A stretch of DNA of 21,960 nucleotides from an uncultured Erysipelotrichaceae bacterium (GCA_902795755.1 CADBMO010000054.1:1-21960), one strand, 5' to 3'. Shown: positions 14,237 to 21,960, counted from the stretch's first letter. Numbers and translations: made by a program. The notes: generated from the sequence alone by a model not told the origin.

Positions 14237-16819
14237 ATGTTTAATAATGATGAACTACAAGTAATGAATGATGCAAGAACACAAATGGAGGAAGAACTTG
14301 CAAACTATAATAATGCGGTTTCTATTATTCAAGAAGCAGAAGACAAGGCTAGTAGAAATGTTTTAACGATTGAAGAGCATGGACTTATGATTGATGCAAT
14401 CAACAAATTGTCACAACAAAATATTGATACTTTAAAGCCATTTGCTCAAAAAGTATTTGATATGCTAGTAAAACGACTACTTAAAGATGCTGATTATAGT
14501 TTAAATATGGCTGATTTAGATAAAGCTAAAGATTTTATTTTAAAGTATATGGAAACAACTTCTGTATATGAAGATCAAATAACTCAAATTAATAATAAAA
14601 TTATCGAAAAAGATAATCGTATAAAAGAAGATATTGAAAAATTATTAGAAGAAGCAAAAGATAGTTTAAAAAGAAAACCTATTAAAGATGCAAAAAAATT
14701 AATTGAAAATCTTATTAATGAAGATGATAGAGAAAAATATAATACTATGATTGAAGATATCATTGAAAATTATATTAAGCCTAAAGAACTAAAAGATAAA
14801 ATTGAAAGAAACTTTAAGAAAGCTGATAACTTCATCAAAGAAGCAAATGTAAGAGGTGAATTTGAACCTTTAATTGATGCTAAAAATCTATTGATAGAAA
14901 ATGAAGCATTAATAAAGAAAGTTAAAGATATAGATCTTAAAAACGAATTTAATTCAAAACTTTTGGATTTTAATATTAAACTTTCAAACGTTGAAAATGA
15001 TATTAATACTCCAGTAGTTGAAAGGGTAGATCACTATTATCCAAGACAATTAGATAAAATATTTACAGCAATTCGTAAAGAGTTAAAAAACGATCCTATG
15101 AACGTTGATTCATTAAACGAATTAATTAAAAATGCTGCAGATTTTGTTAAGTTAATAAAAGATGAAGATAAAAGAAATTCTTATATTACTAAATTAGAAA
15201 AATTAATTGATGATGCAAGAAAAAGAGAAAAAGAATTAGGAGTTTCTACTACAACTTCAGAAAACGATGAAGATGAAGTTGAGACCATTGAAGAAGAAAC
15301 ACAAACAAGCGTTAAAACTCCTGTAGTTACAGATGCTGATAGAGAAAAGAGTTTCTATGTTCTATACAAAAAGGCATTTCATGAATTAGATTTGGATGCT
15401 ATAAGTGTGGCAGAAAAAATTATAGAGGATATTAATAATTCAGAATTAAAAGAACAATTAAGAAATTTATTAAATTTTGAAAAAGATTATGTTAATAGCA
15501 AATTAAATGTTATAAATAAAGGTGCTAGTGAAGAAGAAATAATTGAAGAGGTTGAAGAAAAATCCTCTCCAAAAGGATCTGGTGATTCAGAAGAACCTGA
15601 CGCGTCAGAAGAAAAGGCTACTCCAGTAGAATCTGAAGAGAAGCCAGTAACTCCAGAAGTACCAGAAGAAAAGATAGAAGAAAAACTTGATGTTCAAGAT
15701 GACATTTATAACAATGCAAAAGAAAAAGTAGAAATTGCTAAAAAAACACGTCATCCAGAAGATGTGAATTTCGCTACTAATGCTATTGAAAAATTAGATG
15801 ATAAAGATCCTAGAAAAGAAGAATTATATAAAGATTTAGCTAAAGTATTTGAAGTTTCAAATACACAAGAGCAATCAGTTGAGCAACAAAAACAATCAAA
15901 AAATGATGAAGAATTAACCGCTTTTGAAGCTTCGCTTAATAGAGCTAAGGAAATAATTGCAAATAATGGTAATATTACTAATGGTAGAGTTACTGAATTA
16001 GTGAGATTAGCTAAAGAATTAGATTCTGAGTCTTTAGCAAAACATGTTAATGATGTTAATGATATTATTATGTATTATAATATGAATAAAGCATTAGATA
16101 AACAACATAGTGAATTAATGGATTATGATACAAAAGTTGGATTACTTGAAAAATTTTCAGCAATTGCAATTGCTAGTGCAAGAAAAGTAGTTTCAAAGCA
16201 TAAAGCTAAACTTATTAGAACTTTTAAAAAAGCAGAATCTGCTAACAAAACTAGTAAAGCTAAAAGAATTATGAACATGATTTTAGAAGCTGATGATATA
16301 ACAAATTCATATGTTATACTTACTGCTAAAAGAATTAAAGCAGATCAAGCATTATTACAAGAAATAGAAGAAGATATTGCTATTGCAATAACGAGTAAAA
16401 ACGAAAATGAATTAGCAGAATTAAATGCAGAAAAACATGAACTAGAGCAACAAATACAAAGTGAAAAAGAAGAATTTGAAAATGCTGCATACGCAGATTT
16501 AATTGAAAAAGTAGATGATGTTTCTATTACTAAGAACCCTAGTAGATTAAAAGGTATAATAACTACTATAGCATTATGTTTAAGTTATTATCCTAACAGT
16601 GAAAAATTAAATAATTTAAAACAAGAAATTATGTATAGGGTTGAAAAAGAAGAATCTATAGATAGTTTAACAAAAGCTTCGTTTGAATATGAATTTGCAC
16701 AAATTTCAAAATTCTATGAATTATTTGGAGATTTATATACTTCATATAATGCTATGGATTTTGAAGATTTATCTAAGAGTGAAGACTTTAAACAATATGG
16801 AATACATAGTATAAGATAA
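14237..16819 (+). CDS. Uncharacterised 860-aa acidic, helical repeat-like protein
   Basis: The start at 14237 follows AAAGGGGGAG by 6 bases; the open frame extends to an ATG at 14195, inside the promoter. There is no signal peptide or membrane segment, so it should be cytosolic. It is Lys/Glu/Asp-rich and almost entirely helical. Degenerate units with the pattern A-x-x-hydrophobic-I-x-x-h-x-D-x(2-4)-K-x(4-6)-L recur, for example DAKKLIENLINEDDREKY (about 151), ADFVKLIKDEDKRNSYI (about 300), AEKIIEDINNSELKEQL (about 392) and ATNAIEKLDDKDPRKEEL (about 513). A disordered Glu/Pro/Ser linker at about 428-488 splits it into two halves, and a coiled coil lies near 700-755. I recognise no family or catalytic motif. 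A scaffold or adaptor role is inference. It is monocistronic, with its own strong promoter and terminator. Confidence 0.92.
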   Translation: MFNNDELQVMNDARTQMEEELANYNNAVSIIQEAEDKASRNVLTIEEHGLMIDAINKLSQQNIDTLKPFAQKVFDMLVKRLLKDADYSLNMADLDKAKDFILKYMETTSVYEDQITQINNKIIEKDNRIKEDIEKLLEEAKDSLKRKPIKDAKKLIENLINEDDREKYNTMIEDIIENYIKPKELKDKIERNFKKADNFIKEANVRGEFEPLIDAKNLLIENEALIKKVKDIDLKNEFNSKLLDFNIKLSNVENDINTPVVERVDHYYPRQLDKIFTAIRKELKNDPMNVDSLNELIKNAADFVKLIKDEDKRNSYITKLEKLIDDARKREKELGVSTTTSENDEDEVETIEEETQTSVKTPVVTDADREKSFYVLYKKAFHELDLDAISVAEKIIEDINNSELKEQLRNLLNFEKDYVNSKLNVINKGASEEEIIEEVEEKSSPKGSGDSEEPDASEEKATPVESEEKPVTPEVPEEKIEEKLDVQDDIYNNAKEKVEIAKKTRHPEDVNFATNAIEKLDDKDPRKEELYKDLAKVFEVSNTQEQSVEQQKQSKNDEELTAFEASLNRAKEIIANNGNITNGRVTELVRLAKELDSESLAKHVNDVNDIIMYYNMNKALDKQHSELMDYDTKVGLLEKFSAIAIASARKVVSKHKAKLIRTFKKAESANKTSKAKRIMNMILEADDITNSYVILTAKRIKADQALLQEIEEDIAIAITSKNENELAELNAEKHELEQQIQSEKEEFENAAYADLIEKVDDVSITKNPSRLKGIITTIALCLSYYPNSEKLNNLKQEIMYRVEKEESIDSLTKASFEYEFAQISKFYELFGDLYTSYNAMDFEDLSKSEDFKQYGIHSIR

Positions 16820-16845
16820 GAGAAATTGTATATTTCTCTTTTTTT
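16818..16845 (+). terminator. Intrinsic terminator after the 860-aa gene
   Basis: A perfect 9-bp stem AAGAGAAAT/ATTTCTCTT with a 5-base loop TGTAT is followed by a run of seven T. It begins in the stop codon. Confidence 0.92.
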
Positions 16846-16855
16846 ATGTTAAAAT
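16826..16855 (+). promoter_or_regulatory. Possible truB promoter overlapping the terminator hairpin
   Basis: TTGTAT at 16826-16831 lies in the terminator loop; TAAAAT at 16850-16855 follows 18 bases later, with TG at 16847-16848 giving an extended -10. Transcription would begin about 9 bases before the truB ATG, leaving a very short leader, so this is tentative. Without it truB would depend on read-through. Confidence 0.4.
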
Positions 16856-16870
16856 ATAGTTGGTGATTTT

Positions 16871-17722
16871 ATGGACGGAGTAATTGTAATTAATAAAGAA
16901 AGAGGAATGACAAGCCGTGATGTAGTAAATGAAATATGTAAATTATTTAATACTAAAAAAGTAGGTCATACAGGGACTCTTGACCCTATTGCAGAAGGTG
17001 TATTAGTAGTTTGTTTAGGAAAGGCTACCAAATTAGTAGAATTACTTACTAGTAATGATAAAACATATGTTGCAACTGTCAAATTAGGTGTATTAACTGA
17101 TACCCTTGATATTTCTGGGAATGTTATAGAAGAAAGAAAATGTAGTATATTTAAAGAAAAACTAGAAAAGGTTTTAGAATCATTTATTGGTGAGTATGAG
17201 CAAGAAGTACCAATTTATAGTGCGGTTAAAATAAACGGAAAAAAATTATATGAATATGCTAGAGAAAATAAAGAAGTAAAATTACCTAAAAGAATAGTTG
17301 AAATAAAAGATATTAAACTATTATCATTTGATGATGATGAATATTCATTTGAAGTAAGTGTATCTAAAGGCACCTATATTAGAAGTTTAATTAAAGATAT
17401 TAATGATAAATTAGGCGTTATCGGGATTATGAGTAAATTAGTTAGAATTAAGCAAGGAAAATTTAAAATAGAAGATGCATATAAACTAAGTGATATAAAA
17501 AATAATAATTATAAAATTATTCCAATTGAATCTGTTATTGATGATATAAATAGTGTAGAAATAGAGGACGATTTATATGGTAAAGTAAAGAATGGTCAAA
17601 TACTTGACAATTCTTATAAAAGTAATATAATAGCTTTTAAATATATGGACAAACTAGTTGCAATTTATAAAACATATGAAAAAGATAAAACTAAGATAAA
17701 ACCATATAAAATGTTTGTGTAG
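16871..17722 (+). CDS. truB: tRNA pseudouridine-55 synthase TruB
   Basis: 283 aa, typical length. The opening MDGVIVINKERGMTSRDVV and GHTGTLDPIAEGVLVVCLGK (32-51) are family hallmarks; Asp38 in TGTLDP is the catalytic nucleophile. A further motif KGTYIRSLIKD (about 165-175) fits the conserved YIRsL block. TruB makes pseudouridine 55 in the T loop of most tRNAs and also acts as a tRNA chaperone. GGTGAT precedes the ATG. In most Firmicutes truB follows rbfA and precedes ribF; here it is isolated between uncharacterised genes and likely co-transcribed with the next one (10-base gap). Confidence 0.97.
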   Translation: MDGVIVINKERGMTSRDVVNEICKLFNTKKVGHTGTLDPIAEGVLVVCLGKATKLVELLTSNDKTYVATVKLGVLTDTLDISGNVIEERKCSIFKEKLEKVLESFIGEYEQEVPIYSAVKINGKKLYEYARENKEVKLPKRIVEIKDIKLLSFDDDEYSFEVSVSKGTYIRSLIKDINDKLGVIGIMSKLVRIKQGKFKIEDAYKLSDIKNNNYKIIPIESVIDDINSVEIEDDLYGKVKNGQILDNSYKSNIIAFKYMDKLVAIYKTYEKDKTKIKPYKMFV

Positions 17723-17732
17723 GGGGATTAAT

Positions 17733-19181
17733 ATGACACAAGAAAAACTATTGAAAAAAATAAGAAAGAATTATGGTAATGAAAATAATTTGAAAAATCT
17801 ATTAAGGCAATATACATACGAAGGATATGACCTAAAAGCATTATTTAGTGATTATAATAGTGAGACACTTGCTAAATTATTAATTGATGATTTTGCTGCT
17901 GTTGATAACTTAACAGGTAGACCAAAGGAAGATTTTGATGTATTAAATACACCAGGTGAAAGTGCTAAATATGAGTTTTTAAGAAGTATAATTCAAAATC
18001 AACATAATGGTTCTAAACTAGTGAATTGGATAGAATATTTTGATTATAAAAAAGCTGTTGTTGGAAATCAAATAAATGATAGACTAGACTATTTGATTCG
18101 TGTTTATAATGTTAATAAAGATAAGTTAATACTTAACTTAATAAATGTAAAAGCAGAAAAAGGTTCTTTTAATACTGATGAGGTTTATAGTATTTATGCA
18201 GATGATAAGTATCCTTTGTCTGATGATAAAATAAAAGAAGCAGTTTTAAATTATATGTATAAAAACTTAGGTGATGTTACTCTATTGACAAACGAAGATT
18301 ATAGGTTATTTGTAAATAGGGCGATAAAAGAACAAAACATAGATTATTTATATCAGTTTTTGAAAAGTGGTAGAACTGATAATAAAGCGTATATAATGTG
18401 GGCAATATGCCAATTAGATGATGGTACATATGCTTGTAAAATAACTGATGAGTATGACAATGGTAAAATTGAATTATCTAATCAAGAGTTAAATGATTTA
18501 AAAAACGTTGTTATGAATAGTAGTAAAAATGGTATGAAGTTTGCTATGGTTTATAAAAATAACAGAAAAGTAGTTTTAGATAACTTTGATAATAGTTATT
18601 CTAAAATATATGCTTATTATTCAATGCTTAGTGATGAAGATAAAAAAGATGTTCCTAAAGCCTATGTTGATGAAATACGTACATTAGCAAAACAAGAGAT
18701 AAATACGGAAAGTGCTTTAGAAGAAAAAGAAGAAGTAAAAGAAGAAAAAGATACTTTAGTAAAAAGATTAAACGATTTAGCAAAAAGTATAAATGAAAAT
18801 GGTCCAACATACATTGATGGAGCTAAGGAAAAAGGGAAACAATTATCTACTTTAGTAGGTACTAAATTAAAAGATGCTAAAGAATCTGCTGTAAAAGGAT
18901 TTGTGGTAGTTCAAGGAGCATATAAAAGTGCAAAAGCAGCTCATGATGTTTCAAAGAAAGTAAAAGATTTCACTAGTGAAGAAACGTCTAAGAATGTTGA
19001 TAAAATAAGCAATGAAAACAAAATAGAATATGAAGAGGAAGCTGAAAAATTTGTTAAAGATCTAAAAGAAGAATTAGATGACGTTAAAAAAGACGCAAAG
19101 GTGTTTATAGATGAAGCAAAAGAAGCTGCCCCTGCATACATAAGAACATTTGTTAAAATGATAAAAGGTGATGATAAGTAA
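17733..19181 (+). CDS. Uncharacterised 482-aa helical protein in the usual ribF position
   Basis: The start at 17733 follows AGGGGG by 6 bases, and that ribosome site overlaps the truB stop, so expression is tied to truB. I recognise no family. Residues about 1-320 look like a globular, mixed but mostly helical region with many Tyr, Asn and Asp. From about 330 there is a Glu/Lys linker, then amphipathic Ala/Lys-rich helices (residues about 345-480, for example LKDAKESAVKGFVVVQGAY and KAAHDVSKKVKDF) of the kind seen in membrane-surface-binding or LEA/apolipoprotein-like segments. There is no true membrane segment or signal peptide and no riboflavin kinase/FAD synthetase motif, so it is not a divergent RibF. 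Function unknown. Confidence 0.88.
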   Translation: MTQEKLLKKIRKNYGNENNLKNLLRQYTYEGYDLKALFSDYNSETLAKLLIDDFAAVDNLTGRPKEDFDVLNTPGESAKYEFLRSIIQNQHNGSKLVNWIEYFDYKKAVVGNQINDRLDYLIRVYNVNKDKLILNLINVKAEKGSFNTDEVYSIYADDKYPLSDDKIKEAVLNYMYKNLGDVTLLTNEDYRLFVNRAIKEQNIDYLYQFLKSGRTDNKAYIMWAICQLDDGTYACKITDEYDNGKIELSNQELNDLKNVVMNSSKNGMKFAMVYKNNRKVVLDNFDNSYSKIYAYYSMLSDEDKKDVPKAYVDEIRTLAKQEINTESALEEKEEVKEEKDTLVKRLNDLAKSINENGPTYIDGAKEKGKQLSTLVGTKLKDAKESAVKGFVVVQGAYKSAKAAHDVSKKVKDFTSEETSKNVDKISNENKIEYEEEAEKFVKDLKEELDDVKKDAKVFIDEAKEAAPAYIRTFVKMIKGDDK

Positions 19182-19203
19182 TTATTACTGTAAAGTAATA
19201 ATT
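19180..19203 (+). repeat. AT-rich perfect hairpin after the 482-aa gene
   Basis: A 10-bp perfect inverted repeat AATTATTACT/AGTAATAATT with a GTAA loop starts in the stop codon. No T run follows, so it is not a standard intrinsic terminator; it may protect the truB-unit transcript 3' end. Confidence 0.6.
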
Positions 19204-19219
19204 AAATAAACAAAATGGC

Positions 19220-19248
19220 TTGCATAAATAAGCGTTTTGTTGTATATT
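19220..19248 (+). promoter_or_regulatory. Sigma-A promoter of rpsO
   Basis: TTGCAT at 19220-19225 and TATATT at 19243-19248 are 17 bases apart. Transcription would begin near 19255, giving a leader of about 75 bases that contains the structured element downstream. Confidence 0.7.
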
Positions 19249-19256
19249 ATTAAAGG

Positions 19257-19306
19257 AACCAATTCTTGGTTATTGGAAACTCCGAACCATAACTCAGAAT
19301 TTGGGG
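19257..19306 (+). promoter_or_regulatory. Structured rpsO leader, possible S15 autoregulatory element
   Basis: Two alternative folds are visible. One is a local hairpin AACCAA/TTGGTT (19257-19271). The other pairs CCAATTCT (19259-19266) with AGAATTTGG (19296-19304, one bulge) and encloses a stem GGT..TTGGA/TCCGA.ACC (19268-19288) with an AAC loop. They are mutually exclusive. S15 represses its own mRNA in several bacteria by binding such leaders, usually recognising a helical junction and a G-U/G-C pair. Assignment here is inference; the element ends about 10 bases before AAGGAGG. Confidence 0.5.
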
Positions 19307-19328
19307 ATTAATAAAGAAGGAGGATATT

Positions 19329-19595
19329 ATGTTAAAAAAAGAAGTAAAACAAGACATTATTAAAAAGTATGCAACTCATAAAGGTGATACTGGTTCTCCA
19401 GAAGTACAAATAGCAGTACTAACTGAAGAAATTAATGTTTTAACAGAACACTTAAAAGAACATATTCATGATTTTCACTCAAAAAGAGGATTATTAATGA
19501 AAGTTGGTAGAAGAAGAAATTTACTTAACTATTTAAAAGATACTGACATTAATAGATATCGTGAATTAATTAAGAGTTTAGGTTTAAGAAAGTAA
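19329..19595 (+). CDS. rpsO: 30S ribosomal protein uS15
   Basis: 88 aa, exactly the usual length. Family blocks are DTGSPEVQIAVLTEEI (about 19-34), LKEHIHDFHSKRGLLMKVGR (about 42-61) and RRNLLNYLKDTD (about 61-72). S15 binds the central domain of 16S rRNA early in 30S assembly and forms an inter-subunit bridge. AAGGAGG lies about 6 bases before the ATG. It has its own promoter and leader, and a terminator separates it from pnp, as in many bacteria where rpsO and pnp are adjacent. Confidence 0.99.
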   Translation: MLKKEVKQDIIKKYATHKGDTGSPEVQIAVLTEEINVLTEHLKEHIHDFHSKRGLLMKVGRRRNLLNYLKDTDINRYRELIKSLGLRK

Positions 19596-19612
19596 AAATT
19601 TAGAATATAAGT

Positions 19613-19638
19613 AGGCGCTCTTTTTTGGGTGCCTTTTT
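19613..19638 (+). terminator. Terminator/attenuator between rpsO and pnp
   Basis: AGGCGCTC pairs with GGGTGCCT (two G-U pairs) around a TTTTTT loop and is followed by five T. As no clear separate pnp promoter is visible in the 65-base gap, partial read-through here probably sets the pnp level. Confidence 0.82.
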
Positions 19639-19660
19639 ATATAAAAGGGAGAGATGTAGT

Positions 19661-21847
19661 ATGGAAAAAAGAGTATTTGAAACAGAATTTAGAGGAAGAC
19701 CATTAAGAGTAGAAGTTGGAGAAGTTGCAAAACAAGCACACGGAGCAGTGCTTGTTAGATATGGGGATACAGTTGTATTATCAACCGTATGTGTTAGTAA
19801 AACTGCTAATATTTTATCTGATTTCTTTCCATTAATGGTTTTATATCAAGAAAAATTATATTCAGTAGGCAAAATTCCAGGTGGATTTATAAAAAGAGAA
19901 GGACGACCTACTGAAAACGCAACATTAGCAGCAAGAATGATAGACAGACCAATGCGTCCATTATTTCCTGAAAACTTTAGAAATGAAGTACAAGTTGTTA
20001 ATACAGTATTATCAGTAGATCCTGATAATTCTCCAGAGTTAACAGCAATGTTTGGTTCTAGTTTGGCAACTAGCATTTCTAAAATACCATTTGATGGACC
20101 TATTGCAGGCGTTAAAGTTGGTAAGGTTGACGGGAAGCTCGTTATTAATCCAAATGTTGAAGAATTGGAAAAAACAACTATTGATTTAACGGTTGCAGGT
20201 ACAAAAGATGCAATAAACATGGTTGAAGCAGGTGCAAAGGAAGCTTCAGAAGAAGAAATGCTTGAAGCTTTAATGTTTGGTCATGATGCAGTTAAAGAGC
20301 TTGTAAAATTTGAAGAAAAAATAGTTAAAGAAATCGGCGAAGAAAAGATGGAATACGAGGTTCTTGAAATAACTGATGAACTTAGAGAAGAAATTACAAC
20401 ACTTGCAAAAGAACCATTTGATAAAGCTATGCGTATTAAAGATAAAATAGAAAAATACGAAGCTATTGATAAAGTTAAAGAGGATGTTGTTCAAAAATTT
20501 GAATATGAAAACGAAGATTTAGATAAAGATGAGTTAAACGAATTATTAACAAAGGTAAAATTATGCCTTGGTGAAGTAGAATATGATGTATTTAGAAAGA
20601 TAGTGGTTAAAGAAAAGAAACGTGCAGATGGAAGAAAAATGACTGAAATAAGGCCACTTTCAACAGATATTGATTTACTTCCAAGAACTCATGGGTCAGC
20701 ATTGTTTACTCGTGGTGAAACACAAAGTTTATCTGTTGTTACGTTAGGAGCATTAGGTGAACATCAAATAATAGATGGTTTATCACCAGAAGATCAAAAA
20801 AGATTTATGCTTCATTATAATTTCCCACAATTTTCAGTTGGAGAAACAGGAAGATATGGTGCACCAGGTAGACGTGAAATTGGACATGGAGCACTTGGAG
20901 AAAGAGCACTTTCTCAAGTTATTCCATCAGAAGATGAATTTCCATATACAATTCGTGTTGTATCTGAAATACTAGAATCAAATGGTTCGTCATCACAAGC
21001 ATCTATTTGTGCTGGATGTATGGCGTTGATGGCAGCCGGTGTACCAATTAAAGCACCAGTTGCAGGTATCGCCATGGGATTAATTACTGATGGTGATGAT
21101 TATACAATCTTAACTGATATACAAGGTATGGAAGATCACTTGGGTGATATGGACTTTAAGGTTGCTGGTACCAAAGATGGTATTTGTGCACTTCAAATGG
21201 ATATAAAAATAAAAGGTATTACAAAGGAAATTCTTGAAGAAGCTTTAGCACAAGCAAAAAAAGCTAGACTTGAAATATTAAAGGTAATTGCAAAACAAAT
21301 AAAAGAACCTAGAAAAGAAGTTAGCAAATATGCACCTAAAACTCTAACATTTGAAATTGATCCTGCAAAAATAAAAGATGTTATTGGTAAGGGTGGAGAA
21401 ATGATTACTAAGATAATTTTAGAGGCATCAAACGTTCAAACTGTAACTGATATGAATGCAGTTAAAGTTGATATTGAAGAAGATGGAAGGGTAATAATTT
21501 ACCATACTGATCAAGAAATAATTAATAGAACTGCTGAAATGATTAAAAACGTAGTAAAAGAAGTAGAAATTGGTAAAATATATACTGGTAAAGTAGTAAA
21601 AGTAATAGATGAATTAGGTTGCTTTGTAGAACTTTGGGAAGGATGTGAAGGATTGGTACATATTTCTCAACTTTCTGATAAAAGAGTAGAAAAAACAACT
21701 GATGTAGTATCAGTTGGAGATGATATTATTGTAAAAGCAACAGGCTTTAAAAATGGTAAGCTTAATTTATCTAGAAAAGAAGTATTAGTAAAAGATAAAA
21801 TAAAAGATGAAAGACCATCTAAAAAGGAAGAAAAAGCTGAAGAATAA
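19661..21847 (+). CDS. pnp: Polyribonucleotide nucleotidyltransferase (PNPase)
   Basis: 728 aa, typical. Domains in order: RNase PH-like 1 (about 10-140), a helical linker, RNase PH-like 2 (about 310-530) with the active-site block TDIQGMEDHLGDMDFKVAGT, a KH domain (about 555-615, GKGG near 576), and an S1 domain (about 635-705, YTGKVVKVIDELGCFVEL near 641). PNPase degrades RNA 3'-to-5' using phosphate and can add tails. The start at 19661 follows AAAAGGGAGAG by 8 bases; an in-frame ATG at 19625 lies within the upstream terminator and is rejected. The C-terminal tail is Lys/Glu-rich. Confidence 0.99.
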   Translation: MEKRVFETEFRGRPLRVEVGEVAKQAHGAVLVRYGDTVVLSTVCVSKTANILSDFFPLMVLYQEKLYSVGKIPGGFIKREGRPTENATLAARMIDRPMRPLFPENFRNEVQVVNTVLSVDPDNSPELTAMFGSSLATSISKIPFDGPIAGVKVGKVDGKLVINPNVEELEKTTIDLTVAGTKDAINMVEAGAKEASEEEMLEALMFGHDAVKELVKFEEKIVKEIGEEKMEYEVLEITDELREEITTLAKEPFDKAMRIKDKIEKYEAIDKVKEDVVQKFEYENEDLDKDELNELLTKVKLCLGEVEYDVFRKIVVKEKKRADGRKMTEIRPLSTDIDLLPRTHGSALFTRGETQSLSVVTLGALGEHQIIDGLSPEDQKRFMLHYNFPQFSVGETGRYGAPGRREIGHGALGERALSQVIPSEDEFPYTIRVVSEILESNGSSSQASICAGCMALMAAGVPIKAPVAGIAMGLITDGDDYTILTDIQGMEDHLGDMDFKVAGTKDGICALQMDIKIKGITKEILEEALAQAKKARLEILKVIAKQIKEPRKEVSKYAPKTLTFEIDPAKIKDVIGKGGEMITKIILEASNVQTVTDMNAVKVDIEEDGRVIIYHTDQEIINRTAEMIKNVVKEVEIGKIYTGKVVKVIDELGCFVELWEGCEGLVHISQLSDKRVEKTTDVVSVGDDIIVKATGFKNGKLNLSRKEVLVKDKIKDERPSKKEEKAEE

Positions 21848-21861
21848 TTCTTCAGTTTTTT
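21837..21861 (+). terminator. Intrinsic terminator of pnp
   Basis: A perfect 8-bp stem CTGAAGAA/TTCTTCAG is followed by six T. The pnp stop codon TAA forms the loop. Confidence 0.9.
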
Positions 21862-21877
21862 GTTTACACTTATATTA

Positions 21878-21906
21878 ATAAATACTTTTTAATTATTAGT
21901 ATTTAT
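21878..21906 (+). repeat. 9-bp inverted repeat upstream of the last gene
   Basis: ATAAATACT and AGTATTTAT are perfect inverted copies separated by 11 bases, upstream of the -10 of the last gene. It could be an operator, but AT-rich DNA makes such repeats easily. Confidence 0.4.
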
Positions 21907-21929
21907 GATATTATTATTATAGAGGATTC

Positions 21930-21935
21930 TATAAT
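21930..21935 (+). promoter_or_regulatory. Probable -10 element for the gene starting at 21953
   Basis: A consensus TATAAT 17 bases before the final start codon, with no convincing -35. If used, the leader would be only about 10 bases. Confidence 0.4.
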
Positions 21936-21952
21936 ATAAGGTAGGTGTTATT

Positions 21953-21960
21953 ATGCACAT
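21953..21960 (+). CDS. Start of a gene running off the window
   Basis: ATG CAC AT at the very end, preceded by AAGGTAGGTG as ribosome site about 6 bases upstream. Only two codons are visible, so the product cannot be named. Confidence 0.5.

Noticed and set aside
17733..19181. Divergent RibF, expected from position after truB
   Set aside because: No nucleotidyltransferase HxGH motif or flavokinase motif is present, and the C-terminus is low-complexity amphipathic helix.
19180..19203. Perfect 10-bp hairpin after the 482-aa gene as an intrinsic terminator
   Set aside because: It is followed by AAATAAAC on the plus strand and has no T run on either side, so it was listed only as a hairpin.
19846..20220. 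Minus-strand open frame of 124 codons inside pnp
   Set aside because: Opposite the first RNase PH domain of PNPase; no ribosome site or promoter.

Overview
The window is an AT-rich (roughly 30% G+C by eye) bacterial chromosome segment using the standard bacterial code: TGA serves as a stop and tryptophan is TGG, so it is not a Mycoplasma/code-4 genome. Shine-Dalgarno sequences are strong, promoters fit sigma-A, the nusA-infB and rpsO-pnp blocks are in Firmicutes order, and there is a CotY/CotZ-type spore-coat protein. Together these point to a low-GC Firmicute (Bacilli-like), probably a small-genome uncultured gut lineage that forms spores or descends from spore formers. The lineage is inferred; the coat-protein match is the best evidence.

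Region 1 (1-8467) is accessory and mixed-strand: tRNA-Ile(GAT) and tRNA-Glu(TTC); an unrecognised 397-residue protein with a possible PBECR4-like nuclease motif; a SEDS glycan polymerase (FtsW/RodA/SpoVE); a small unknown; the CotY/CotZ-like protein; a 260-residue unknown; a membrane-anchored PTS EIIB-like domain with Ser in place of the phosphorylated Cys; a multi-pass orphan histidine kinase with a possible Spo0A box upstream; a two-gene minus-strand operon (CPBP membrane protease, then a metallophosphoesterase with altered metal-site residues); and a protein with three internal repeats.

Region 2 (8478-12710) is the transcription/translation operon rimP-nusA-rnpM(ylxR)-infB-rbfA, with an extended -10 promoter, a leader hairpin and a clear terminator. 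RimP keeps only its N-terminal domain, and ylxQ, usually between ylxR and infB, is absent.

Region 3 (12763-21861) holds truB, rpsO and pnp, but the usual rbfA-truB-ribF-rpsO-pnp order is interrupted by three large uncharacterised genes: a GNAT-like/protein-kinase/C-terminal-membrane-anchor fusion, an 860-residue acidic helical protein behind the best promoter in the window, and a 482-residue helical protein occupying the usual ribF position. rpsO has a structured leader that could be an S15 autoregulatory element. The window ends at the start codon of a further gene.

No IS element, CRISPR array, phage structural gene or rRNA was seen, and no gene-free stretch exceeds 300 bases. The most promising material for something new is the kinase-fusion/860-residue/482-residue set embedded among ribosome-biogenesis genes.
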